A stretch of 43,416 bases of DNA from an uncultured Planctomycetota bacterium (lineage in GTDB: Bacteria > Planctomycetota > Planctomycetia > Pirellulales > Thermoguttaceae). The stretch covers positions 1-43,416 of the forward strand of contig ONGM01000009.1 in the NCBI GenBank assembly GCA_900317365.1, given 5' to 3'. The translations under genes were made by a program, and so were the position numbers. Shown piece after piece: positions 1-8,741 of the stretch (its first letter is position 1; each line of letters opens with the position of its first letter). Under the pieces are notes generated by a model. That model worked only from the letters and a program-made list of their open reading frames with translations, had not been told where the DNA came from and made no database searches.

Positions 1-347
1 GCGGCGCCTTATCCGCCGACTAAAGCCGGCGGCTTCCCCCGCGCTTATGGAGCGCGGGGCGGCGCTACGCGCCGGGAAAATCGCCCTTTGGGCGATGGAC
101 GCGCCTGCGGCGCGATAAAATACGTCAAGAAAAAAGGTTGGACAAAACCCTAATCAAATATCATAGGTTTTGAAAGACGTCGCGCTCTTTTCACTATTCT
201 CGTGATTTTAACAAAATAGCGCCGTTTTTCAATATAAAAAGCGTCATTTCTACGAAATTATTTATTATTTATATTAAACAACCCTCCTATTTTTACCTGA
301 CAAAAACCTATACTTTTTGGCAAACGTCTACCTCTTTTCCTCAATTT
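1..347. other. Gene-free left edge: hairpin cluster then AT-rich leader
   Basis: No convincing gene lies here. Bases 1-115 are GC-rich and consist almost entirely of short inverted repeats (described separately). Bases 120-347 are strongly AT-rich and form the upstream region of the first surface-protein gene. TATACT at 309-314 could be a -10 box, but I see no good -35 at the right spacing. Confidence 0.6.
13..114. repeat. Cluster of five short perfect hairpins
   Basis: Five perfect inverted repeats follow one another: CCGCCG 13-18 with CGGCGG 27-32; CCCCGCGC 37-44 with GCGCGGGG 52-59; GGCGC 61-65 with GCGCC 69-73; ATCGCCC 80-86 with GGGCGAT 90-96; CGCGCC 100-105 with GGCGCG 109-114. The last three have three-base loops. 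This resembles a REP/BIME-type extragenic palindrome cluster or the end of a structured transcript starting outside the window. Confidence 0.7.
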
Positions 348-401
348 ATGAAAACCAATTTCCCTGGTTATCGAAATCATCAACACGAAAGGACGATTGC
401 C

Positions 402-3400
402 GTGTCTAAAAGATTATCTTCCCTCTCGGGATTGTTTGCGCGCAACAAGACGGACGTTGCAAATAATCGCAAGTCCCCAAGCGCGCGCTCGCTTAATTTG
501 GAAGCGCTCGAATCGCGCGAACTCCTCGACGCCGCGCCTATCGCGAGCCTCGCCGCCAACCCGATCAGGGAAACCCCCGCGATCCTCTGCGACGCCATGC
601 TCGACGACACGCCTGCGATCGACCTCTTCGATCTCCCTGGCGAGTACGAAGCGGCCGTTAAACTGGACGCGCCTGTCGTTACGTCGACGAGTTCCGACTC
701 CTCGTCGATCACCGTCTCCTGGGACGCCGTTCCCAACGCAACGCGATATAGCGTCGGTTACAAACTCTCAAGCGAATCGTCCTGGACAAGCGTCAACGCG
801 CAACAGGCGCTTAGTTTGACGATCAACAGCCTAGAACCGTACTCTCGATACGACGTTCGCGTCTTGGCGCGCGGCGACGGTAGCGCCTACGCGAACTCCG
901 ATTGGTCGACGACCGAAACCGTTCGGACGGAAGCGCTCAATCCGACGACTTGGGTCGTTACCTCGTCTGCGGACTCGACGTCGAAAGGCTCGCTACGGTA
1001 CGCGATTAACCACGCCGCCCATGGCGATACGATCACATTCGCCTCCGCCCTTAAAGGGAAAACGATCTCTCTCAAATCGACTCTCGGACAGCTTAAAGTC
1101 AATCAAGCGGTTACGATCGACGCCTCCAATCTTCTCGACGCGACGACCTCGGCGCCCGGACTAACCCTGAACGGAGGCGGACACTCGAGAATTATGAATA
1201 TTAACGTCGGGGACGCTCGCGACGTTTCTATCAACGGTTTAGTCTTTACGAACGGTTATGTGGACGATAACAACGAAGACGGCGTTGGCGGCGGCGGTAT
1301 CTTCTGCGAGTCCGACTCCGTCTTAAACCTCGAGAATTGCGTAATCAGCGGCAATACGTCTTCTTATTGGGGCGGCGGCGGACTCCTTATCGACGGTCAG
1401 GCGACGCTCACGAATTGCTCTGTAACGCAAAACGCGAGTACGGACGATTCAGGCGGCGGTATTTATGCGGGTTCCTATATAACGTTAACCGATTGCGTAA
1501 TCAGCGGCAATACTGCGGCCTACGCCGGCGGAGGACTTTTCCTTGGCGGTCATGCGACGCTCACGAATTGCTCCGTGACGCAAAACGAGAGCTACCACGG
1601 CGGCGGTATTAGTACCGGGGACTCCTCTAACGTAACGCTAACCGATTGCGTAATCAGCGGCAATACGTCTAATTATTGGGGCGGCGGCGGACTCCATTTC
1701 GAGGGTCAGGCGACGCTTACGAATTGCGCCGTGACGCAAAACGCGAGTACGGACGATTGGGGCGGCGGTATTTATGCCTATTACGCCTCTAACATAACGC
1801 TAACCGATTGCGAAATCAGCGGCAATACGGCGGCCGGCGGCGCCGGAGGACTCCTTATCAGAGGTCAGGCGACGCTTACAAATTGCGCCGTTGCGCAAAA
1901 CACAAGTTCCGGCGACGCCGGCGGCGGTATTTTTTTTACCGATTCCTCTAACGCAACGCTAACCGATTGCGTAATCAGCGGCAATACGTCTTATTATTGG
2001 GGCGGCGGCGGACTCCGTCTTGACGGGCAAGCGACGCTTACGAATTGCTCAATTACAAACAATTCGGTTGAAGGCAACGACAACGAAGACGAACAATTCG
2101 GCGGCGGCGTCCGCGTTCGAACGACCAACGGCGTTTCGACCTTCGAAAACTGTTTGATAGCGGGCAATTCAGCCTACGACGGAGGCGGATTATTCGTCGA
2201 CGAGGATGCGAAAGCGAACGTTGTCAACTGTACGATAACGAAGAACAATTCGCAACTCGGCGGCGGAGTCTCCGTGAAACGAAACGGCGAATTCGGCGCG
2301 TACAACTCCATCGTCTACGGCAATACGTCGATCTATGCCGCGATGATCGACGTCTTAGTTTACGCAGGTAGCGACGGCTCCGGAACCGCCAACGCGTACA
2401 ACACGCTGTCAGGCTATGTGAATTGGACGGGCGGTCAGAACAATCTATCGTACGACGCGACGAAACCGCTCTTCAATAACGCGGCGTCGGGGGACTATTC
2501 GCTGGCGCAAGATTCTCAGGCGATCAATAAAGGAAACAATCAATACGTAACGACGAACGTCGATCTCGGGGGACAGACTCGAATTCTCAACGACGTCGTC
2601 GACCTCGGCGCCTACGAACGGAAAGTCCCGGTGAAGTTGCCCGCGCCTGTCATAACGTCGACGAGTCCCGACGTCTCCTCGATTACCGTCGTGTGGGACG
2701 CCGTGCCGAACGCAACGAGATATAGCCTCTACTATAAGCTCGCAAGCGAAACGAGTTGGATCAGCGAGAACCCGGGAACGGCGACTAGCTATACGATTAG
2801 CGGTCTCGCGTCGGATTCCGATTATCAAATTCGTCTCCGAGCGCGCGGGAACGGCGAAGATTACACGGACTCCGGTTACTCCGCGACCGTCGACGCGAGA
2901 ACGATCGCGCCAGTCAAACTCGACGCGCCGATTCCGTCCGTTGCCGCGAAGACCGCGACGACGATCACGTGCTCGTGGACCGAAGTTCCCAACGCGACGG
3001 GATACAAGTTCATTTGGAAGAACAAAAACGACGCCGCGTACACGCCCGTCGTTATACGCGACGCGTTGACGACCTCGCACAAAATTATCGGTCTGGAAAA
3101 CGACGCGGTTTACTGGTGGAAAGTTCTCGCGCTCGGCGATAATAACGCGTTTCTCAACTCCCCGTACTGCCCGACGCAAGTTGAAAAACCGCAACAGACC
3201 CTGGCGACCCCGAACCTTACCGTTGAACCGGGACGAACCTCGCTAACCCTCTCTTGGAACGCCGACCCCAACGCCGCCGGGTACAAAATCATGTACAAGG
3301 TCGGCACGGCGCCGTATGACACGATCACAATCAACGACGCCAAAACGTCGACCTATACGATCGACGGACTCGCGCCGAATTCGAAATGCAGTCTGAAAAT

Positions 3401-4118
3401 GGCCGCGCTCGGCGACGGAATCGATTATAAGAACTCCGCTTTTACGCCCCTCGCCTCCTATTCGACCGCGAATAAACTCGCGACCCCCGCGATCGCCTCC
3501 GTTTCGTCGACCGCAGGAACCGTTACGATAACCTGGAACGCGATCGACTCCGCCGCAAGCTATACGATCGTATGCGGTTCCGAAACGTACGAAGACGTGC
3601 CCGCGTCCGCGACTTCCTTTACGATTCCCGATCTCGAACCGTCCGCGAACTACTCCGTTACGATTCAGGCGATCGGCGGCGGCGCAAGCCAGTCGTCCGA
3701 CGTTTCCGACCCGGCGACGATCAAGACGAAGGCGCTCGTCAAACTCGCGACGCCGACGCTTACCGTCTCCGCAACGACCGGTAAGACGGCGACGCTGACC
3801 TGGACGGCGCCGACGAACGGCTCCGTCGACGGATATATGCTCGCCTATCGTCCGACGAGTTCCGCGACGTATACGACGATTCGTCTTGACCCGAATTCGA
3901 CGACCTTTACGCTGACGGGTCTAACGCAGTCGACAAACTACGCTTTTAAGATTCGCGCGCTCGGCGGCGACGGTATTGAAACGACTTCGTCGTCGTACGG
4001 CGCCGTCGTCAAAGCAAAGACGACTTCCGCGTCCCAGGCGATCCTCGATCTCGGCGACGAACTCTTCGACGAACTCGAAGCGGATTACGATTTGCTCGCC
4101 GAAAACTTTGTCGCGTAA
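402..4118 (+). CDS. Giant exported beta-helix / fibronectin type III protein
   Basis: I recognise a planctomycete surface protein. GTG 402 is chosen as start because GAAAGGA ends 9 bases before it and the N-terminus then matches the two sister proteins; an upstream in-frame ATG at 348 has no ribosome binding site. A basic N-terminus leads to an LEALESRELLD motif (planctomycete extracellular N-terminal motif) in place of a clear hydrophobic signal peptide. Next come one FN3 domain (WDAVPNATRY type), a right-handed beta-helix with five near-identical 51-54-residue repeats rich in GGGG and NCSVTQN, a choice-of-anchor-Q-like closing segment (DLGAYE), five more FN3 domains, and an acidic tail (FDELEADYDLLAENF). 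Probable role is adhesion or polysaccharide binding at the cell surface; no catalytic domain is visible. It ends before two strong hairpins. Confidence 0.9.
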   Translation: MSKRLSSLSGLFARNKTDVANNRKSPSARSLNLEALESRELLDAAPIASLAANPIRETPAILCDAMLDDTPAIDLFDLPGEYEAAVKLDAPVVTSTSSDSSSITVSWDAVPNATRYSVGYKLSSESSWTSVNAQQALSLTINSLEPYSRYDVRVLARGDGSAYANSDWSTTETVRTEALNPTTWVVTSSADSTSKGSLRYAINHAAHGDTITFASALKGKTISLKSTLGQLKVNQAVTIDASNLLDATTSAPGLTLNGGGHSRIMNINVGDARDVSINGLVFTNGYVDDNNEDGVGGGGIFCESDSVLNLENCVISGNTSSYWGGGGLLIDGQATLTNCSVTQNASTDDSGGGIYAGSYITLTDCVISGNTAAYAGGGLFLGGHATLTNCSVTQNESYHGGGISTGDSSNVTLTDCVISGNTSNYWGGGGLHFEGQATLTNCAVTQNASTDDWGGGIYAYYASNITLTDCEISGNTAAGGAGGLLIRGQATLTNCAVAQNTSSGDAGGGIFFTDSSNATLTDCVISGNTSYYWGGGGLRLDGQATLTNCSITNNSVEGNDNEDEQFGGGVRVRTTNGVSTFENCLIAGNSAYDGGGLFVDEDAKANVVNCTITKNNSQLGGGVSVKRNGEFGAYNSIVYGNTSIYAAMIDVLVYAGSDGSGTANAYNTLSGYVNWTGGQNNLSYDATKPLFNNAASGDYSLAQDSQAINKGNNQYVTTNVDLGGQTRILNDVVDLGAYERKVPVKLPAPVITSTSPDVSSITVVWDAVPNATRYSLYYKLASETSWISENPGTATSYTISGLASDSDYQIRLRARGNGEDYTDSGYSATVDARTIAPVKLDAPIPSVAAKTATTITCSWTEVPNATGYKFIWKNKNDAAYTPVVIRDALTTSHKIIGLENDAVYWWKVLALGDNNAFLNSPYCPTQVEKPQQTLATPNLTVEPGRTSLTLSWNADPNAAGYKIMYKVGTAPYDTITINDAKTSTYTIDGLAPNSKCSLKMAALGDGIDYKNSAFTPLASYSTANKLATPAIASVSSTAGTVTITWNAIDSAASYTIVCGSETYEDVPASATSFTIPDLEPSANYSVTIQAIGGGASQSSDVSDPATIKTKALVKLATPTLTVSATTGKTATLTWTAPTNGSVDGYMLAYRPTSSATYTTIRLDPNSTTFTLTGLTQSTNYAFKIRALGGDGIETTSSSYGAVVKAKTTSASQAILDLGDELFDELEADYDLLAENFVA
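1341..2060 (+). repeat. Five in-frame DNA repeats of 153-162 bp (beta-helix coils)
   Basis: The block GTAATCAGCGGCAATAC or a one-base variant recurs at about 1341, 1497, 1650, 1812 and 1971, each followed by a Gly-rich stretch and a GCGACGCT(C/T)AC(G/A)AATTGC block. Spacings of 156, 153, 162 and 159 bp are all multiples of three, so copy number can change without a frameshift. The high DNA identity points to recent duplication or gene conversion. Confidence 0.85.
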
Positions 4119-4178
4119 CGTTTCCTCGCGCGCCGTCGCGCAAAAGGAAACTTGAAAACGCAATCGTTTGAGCGATCG

Positions 4179-4256
4179 CTGCGGCGCGTTCTGGCGACGC
4201 GCGCCGCAGTGAAAGATCAGGACGTCGAGGATATTTCCGCGACGTCCTGATTTGAT
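4179..4256 (+). terminator. Double hairpin terminator after the first surface gene
   Basis: Two perfect hairpins lie in tandem: CTGCGGCGCG 4179-4188 with CGCGCCGCAG 4200-4209, and ATCAGGACGTCG 4216-4227 with CGACGTCCTGAT 4240-4251, the second followed by TTTGATTT. Placement 60-130 bases after the stop at 4118 fits an intrinsic terminator. Confidence 0.75.
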
Positions 4257-4335
4257 TTACAATCGCCCAATTCAACGTAAAGCGCTATTCGGCGCGGGTC
4301 GGCGCTAATTCTCGAGCGCCAAGCGTTCGCTTCTC

Positions 4336-4364
4336 TTGCAAAAATCGTCGTCTTGTCGTATATT
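4336..4364 (+). promoter_or_regulatory. Sigma70-like promoter of the IdeS-like surface protein gene
   Basis: TTGCAA 4336-4341 and TATATT 4359-4364 are separated by 17 bases, about 70 bases before the ATG at 4436. The start is preceded by TAAGGG about 8 bases upstream. Confidence 0.65.
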
Positions 4365-4435
4365 GGACGCAACTTCTCGCAAACCGCAACGTCGAAATTC
4401 CCGCCTTTCAAACTATAGAAGCTAAGGGTTCCGTT

Positions 4436-7400
4436 ATGAAGAAACTCAGTCTCGCCTTGTTATTCGGACGTTCCGGCGCGCGTCAAACGAAAGTCGCCGC
4501 GTCGCCGCGCGCTCGGAGAATGCGGCTCGAACGTCTCGAGACGCGAGAACTCCTCAGCGTCTCGAGCGGGTTCGCGTTTCAAGCGCCGAACGAGCCGAAC
4601 GTTCGCGGACACATTAGCGGCGGGTTCTCCGTCGACGATGCGATCGCGGCCAAGGCGGCGTACGAAGCGCGCGCAACGGCGGGAAACGACGCCGTCGATC
4701 TAACGGGACCGAACCTAGCCCCCCTCGCGTCTGAGATTCCGGAAATCCCCGTCGTCGCGTCGGCTTTGGAAATACCGGCGCCGAAAATACCGGCGGCGGA
4801 AACGACGATTACCGTTGAAGGACTCTCAGGTCCCGGCGAGCCGGACGTCTATTTCGACGCCGATAAATCCGTTACGAATACGGAAGACGACGAACTCTGC
4901 TGGGCGGCGACCGCGAGCAATATGCTCTGGCATACCGGCTGGGCGAGCGTTACGAGCGCTCAAAACGAGCAAGAGATCTTCGACTCATATTTCGTCGGCA
5001 CGTGGCCGGACGACGCCGGGAACGCGTCCGCCGCGATTTCATGGTTTCTGAATAACGAATTCCTCTTTCACCGCACCGGCGGCGGATTCGTCTCTTCGCC
5101 GGTAGCCGTCGAGTCGGCGGGCCTCTATTCTCGACTCATGGCGCAATACGAGGAATCGGCGGCGGACTACGTCGCGTACTACGGCGGTTCGCAAGAGAAC
5201 GTTCTCTCGATCTTAGCGTCGGGACTCGCCGAAGATTCCGCCGTCGGACTCGCGATCGCAATCCCCGCAGGCGGCGGACACGCGATCACATGCTGGGGCT
5301 ACGCCGTCGACGAGAGCTATTCGTCGACCGACCCGCGATATTACGCCGGACTTTATATCACGGACTCCGACGACGAAAGAAAATACGACGACGAACTCAA
5401 CGAGCGGAAACTCGTCTACGTCGGGATCGAATGGAGCGACACGCTCAAAGCGACGAAGGACAGCGACGTCGAAGGCGGATACTACCTCAATTACGCCGGT
5501 CGAACCGGAACGAATCGATATTATCTCCGCGGCTTCGACGTTCTCGCCCAACGCCCGGACAAATACGCGGTTACGCTCGACGACGCCGAAGCGACGTCGA
5601 CGGTCGTAACGACGGCGAACGACGTCGTCGATCTTTTCGACAACAAAATCTCGTTGCGCGAAGCGATTAATTACGCCGCCGAAGGGGACGCGATCACGTT
5701 CGACCAATCCCTCCAGGGGGCGACGATCGCGCTCGACCCTACACGCGGCGAACTCGCATTTAATAAATCGCTAACGATCGACGCTTCCAACCTCGCGAAT
5801 ACGACGACGGCGGAACTCGGACTCGTCGTCGACGGTCAGGCGCAAACGAGAATCTTGAATGTGAAGCCGGGCAAGACGGTCGTCGTCGACGGCGTCGAGT
5901 TCACGAACGGTCGCACAACTCAAATTTCGAATTACTCGACGTACGAAGAGTACCTCGGCGGCGCAATCTACGTCGCCGGCAATATCGAGTTGAACAATTG
6001 TAAGATTACGAACTCGACGACGACCCGCGTCGCAGGGGGCGCCATGAGCGTTCCCAAAGGAGCTACGGCGACGTTGGTGAATTGCGAGATCTCGGGAAAC
6101 GACGCGGGTTCGGGCTTAGGCGGTGGGATCACGTGTTTCAAGGGTACGACGACGCTCGTGAATTGCACGATAACGAATAATAAGGCGTCTACCGGCGGGG
6201 GAATCTTTGTCCAAGCCGGAACGTTGGAGTCGTACAACACAATCGTCGGCGGCAATACGACGACAAGCGCAACGAAAGACGTTGGGGTCGCCGGGACAGG
6301 GAACGTCGTTAAGGCGTACAACACGCTTTCGAGCTACGATTCGTGGACGGAAGGCGCGAACAACCTAACGTACGACGCCGAGCGTCCCCTCTTTACCGAC
6401 GCGGCGGCAGGCGACTTTACGCTCGCGCCCGACTCTCAGGCGATCGATCAAGGGGACGTCGCCTACGTGACGACGAGCGTCGATCTTGCGGGTCGCGCGC
6501 GCGTCTCGAACGGCGCCGTCGACCTCGGGGCCTACGAGTTCCAAAAGCCGGGTCCGATCGCGCTCGACGCGCCCGTCGTTTTTTACGCCGTCGACGGAAC
6601 GACGATCACGGCGACGTGGGAAGGCGTCGAAGGCGCCGCGTCGTATCGTCTCATGTACAAACCGATCGGCGGGTCGTACGTTGTCGTCAATCTCGATTCG
6701 TCGACGACGACTTACGCGATCGCCGATCTTGATCCGAATACGAAATACGCGCTTAAAGTCGCGGCGATCGGCGACGGAACGAACTCCCTCTCGAGTCCGT
6801 ACTCGACGTTAACCGCCGTTACGACCGCTCAATCTCCGACGTACCTACCGCCTCTCCTCACTTGGGAAACGGCAAAGACGGAAACCTCCGTTACCCTCGC
6901 TTGGAACGGTCGCGACGACGCCGCGCTGTACGTCGTTTGTTATAAAAAGGCGACCGACTCCGCCTATTCGCTCGTGAGGCTCGACCCGGATGTGAAATCG
7001 TATACGATCACCGGACTCGACAATTCCGCAACATACAACTGGAGACTCCGAGTCTTCTCTAACGTTCCGCTAAAGGACGAATCTTCCAGCCTACGGACGA
7101 TTACGTTGCGCCAAAAGCTCGAGACCCCGACCGTCTCCTACGAAGCGAAACCGACCTCGATAACCGTCGCGTGGAACCCTATCGAAGGCGCGTCGTCGTA
7201 TCGAATCATGTACAAACCCGCCGGCGCGTCCTACGTTGTCGTCGACGTCGACGACTCGGCGACGAGTTATGAAATCGTCGGACTCGACGACAACTCGAAA
7301 TACTCGCTCAAAGTCGCCGCGATTGGAAACGGATTCGACTACGCCTCCTCGCAATATTCGCCCCTAACCGCCGTTACGACCCCGAAACTCCCCGAAACGC

Positions 7401-8062
7401 TCGCCTCCCCGACTAACCCGCGCGAAATTGCAAAGTCCGCCTCGTCGATTACCGTCGCGTGGGACCCCGTCGAAAACGCCGCAGGATACAAACTGATCTA
7501 TAAGGAGTCGACGGCGCCTTCCTATACGATTTTGAAACTCGGCCCCGCGAAGACCTCCTATAAGATTCCCAATCTCGACGGCTCCTCGAAATATTGGTGG
7601 AAGGTCCTCGCCCTCGGCGACGGCGACGCCTACCTTAACTCCCCCTACACGGCGACGAAGGTCGTCAGACCGAGTCAGAAGCTCGACGCCCCGACCGTCT
7701 CCTACGAACCCGCCTCGAATTCGATCGCCCTCTCGTGGACGCCTGTCGACAACGCCGCCGCATATCGCGTTATGTACAAGCGATCCGGCGAAGCCTACGT
7801 TACGATCAACGTCGCCGCCGACGTCGCGGAATACGTCGTCGGCAACCTTGCGGCAGGAACGTGCTACGCGATCAAAATTGCGGCGATCGGCGACGGGTTC
7901 GACTACGCCTCCTCCGCCTATTCGCCTCTGACCGTCGTCAAGACCGCCCCGGCGGCCTCCGCCGCGATCCTCGCCGATCCCGAGCGCCTACAAAGCGACG
8001 AATGGTTCGAAGAGCTAGAAGACGATCTCGACCTGCTCGCCCAAAATCTGATTTTCGTTTAG
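4436..8062 (+). CDS. Giant exported protein with IdeS/Mac-like cysteine protease, beta-helix and FN3 domains
   Basis: ATG 4436 follows a good ribosome binding site. The N-terminus carries LERLETRELLS, then a Pro/Ala-rich linker (about residues 90-125). Residues ~135-385 resemble the streptococcal IdeS/Mac (peptidase C66) fold: DDELCWAATASNMLW around C155, GGGHAITCWGY with H282, and LYITDSDD with D310 and D312, corresponding to IdeS C94, H262, D284 and D286. K144 lies 11 residues before the cysteine, near the position of the IdeS oxyanion-hole lysine. A beta-helix with a choice-of-anchor-Q-like end (DLGAYEF) follows at ~390-705, then five FN3 domains, then a tail WFEELEDDLDLLAQNL like that of the previous gene. 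Predicted to be a surface cysteine protease; the substrate is unknown. Paralogous to the upstream gene outside the protease domain. Confidence 0.87.
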   Translation: MKKLSLALLFGRSGARQTKVAASPRARRMRLERLETRELLSVSSGFAFQAPNEPNVRGHISGGFSVDDAIAAKAAYEARATAGNDAVDLTGPNLAPLASEIPEIPVVASALEIPAPKIPAAETTITVEGLSGPGEPDVYFDADKSVTNTEDDELCWAATASNMLWHTGWASVTSAQNEQEIFDSYFVGTWPDDAGNASAAISWFLNNEFLFHRTGGGFVSSPVAVESAGLYSRLMAQYEESAADYVAYYGGSQENVLSILASGLAEDSAVGLAIAIPAGGGHAITCWGYAVDESYSSTDPRYYAGLYITDSDDERKYDDELNERKLVYVGIEWSDTLKATKDSDVEGGYYLNYAGRTGTNRYYLRGFDVLAQRPDKYAVTLDDAEATSTVVTTANDVVDLFDNKISLREAINYAAEGDAITFDQSLQGATIALDPTRGELAFNKSLTIDASNLANTTTAELGLVVDGQAQTRILNVKPGKTVVVDGVEFTNGRTTQISNYSTYEEYLGGAIYVAGNIELNNCKITNSTTTRVAGGAMSVPKGATATLVNCEISGNDAGSGLGGGITCFKGTTTLVNCTITNNKASTGGGIFVQAGTLESYNTIVGGNTTTSATKDVGVAGTGNVVKAYNTLSSYDSWTEGANNLTYDAERPLFTDAAAGDFTLAPDSQAIDQGDVAYVTTSVDLAGRARVSNGAVDLGAYEFQKPGPIALDAPVVFYAVDGTTITATWEGVEGAASYRLMYKPIGGSYVVVNLDSSTTTYAIADLDPNTKYALKVAAIGDGTNSLSSPYSTLTAVTTAQSPTYLPPLLTWETAKTETSVTLAWNGRDDAALYVVCYKKATDSAYSLVRLDPDVKSYTITGLDNSATYNWRLRVFSNVPLKDESSSLRTITLRQKLETPTVSYEAKPTSITVAWNPIEGASSYRIMYKPAGASYVVVDVDDSATSYEIVGLDDNSKYSLKVAAIGNGFDYASSQYSPLTAVTTPKLPETLASPTNPREIAKSASSITVAWDPVENAAGYKLIYKESTAPSYTILKLGPAKTSYKIPNLDGSSKYWWKVLALGDGDAYLNSPYTATKVVRPSQKLDAPTVSYEPASNSIALSWTPVDNAAAYRVMYKRSGEAYVTINVAADVAEYVVGNLAAGTCYAIKIAAIGDGFDYASSAYSPLTVVKTAPAASAAILADPERLQSDEWFEELEDDLDLLAQNLIFV

Positions 8063-8176
8063 CCGAGATTTCGGCGCGTTACCAATCCGCCAAATTGGTC
8101 CGTTCACCCCGCCTTCCGAACGGTAAACGGCAGGCGGAGACATTGACGGAAGACATTGAAAACGTCGTCGTCGAAT

Positions 8177-8222
8177 AAAGCGACAGAAAGGGCGTTTCCC
8201 CGCCTTGTTCTGTCGCTTTTGC
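8177..8222 (+). terminator. Intrinsic terminator after the IdeS-like gene
   Basis: AAAGCGACAGAA 8177-8188 pairs perfectly with TTCTGTCGCTTT 8208-8219, followed by TGCTTTTT. Confidence 0.85.
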
Positions 8223-8595
8223 TTTTTCCGGCGAAGCGAGACGAGCGAGGCGAGACTAACGCAAAGCGGGATTTGTACGGAGAGGGTCGTCAAGAAATAA
8301 ACTAAGCCGGACGCGGAACGGTAGGAGACTTACGTCCGCGCCCGGCTTAGAGAGCGCAAGAAAGAACCGTTTTATTCAGGCGTTCGCGTCGCCTCAATAA
8401 GACGCTGTCAACAGAAGAATCGTCAACGCATTTGGCGCGACTAACGTTTATCTCGTCAACAGCGTACATCATAATACGATTCTCCAAATTGTCAACGGCT
8501 TTTGTTAGAAAAAACTAACTTTTTTCAAAAAGTTCCCTCGGCGCGTTGATCAAGCGACTTTTTCAGAAAAAAAACGCGTTTTTTCATTTAAAAAC
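8223..8595. other. Gene-free stretch with a large imperfect hairpin and repeated GTCAAC words
   Basis: No gene is supported. The stretch holds a 16-bp imperfect hairpin (8302-8317 with 8335-8350, one mismatch) and four copies of GTCAAC at 8407, 8422, 8455 and 8491, before the AT-rich promoter region of the next gene. Confidence 0.6.
8302..8350. repeat. Long imperfect hairpin
   Basis: CTAAGCCGGACGCGGA 8302-8317 pairs with TCCGCGCCCGGCTTAG 8335-8350 with a single A/C mismatch and a 17-base loop. Read on the minus strand it is followed by TTTATTT, so it could end a minus-strand transcript, but no minus-strand gene lies upstream of it. Confidence 0.6.
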
Positions 8596-8624
8596 TTGAC
8601 TTGATCGGGATAATGCGGTACGAT
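8596..8624 (+). promoter_or_regulatory. Sigma70-like promoter of the VIT/VWA gene
   Basis: TTGACT 8596-8601 and TACGAT 8619-8624 are separated by 17 bases, about 115 bases before the start codon. Confidence 0.65.
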
Positions 8625-8741
8625 TCTTCTGTTTCCATAAGCCCCCTCTTATGAAATTATGCAAGAGTCGTACTAGCCGTCGGCTAGCGCTCGCGCGTTA
8701 TTTCCAAGGTTCCGTCATTACGTTGTAAAGGGGATTCTCTC

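Noticed and set aside
1..150. Open frame running in from the left edge to TAA at 148-150
   Set aside because: The frame is open only because the hairpin cluster is GC-rich; the translation is low-complexity Arg/Gly/Pro and every base is accounted for by inverted repeats.
8471..8495. Minus-strand promoter TTGACA with TATTAT
   Set aside because: Only 13 bases separate the boxes, too short for sigma70-type recognition.
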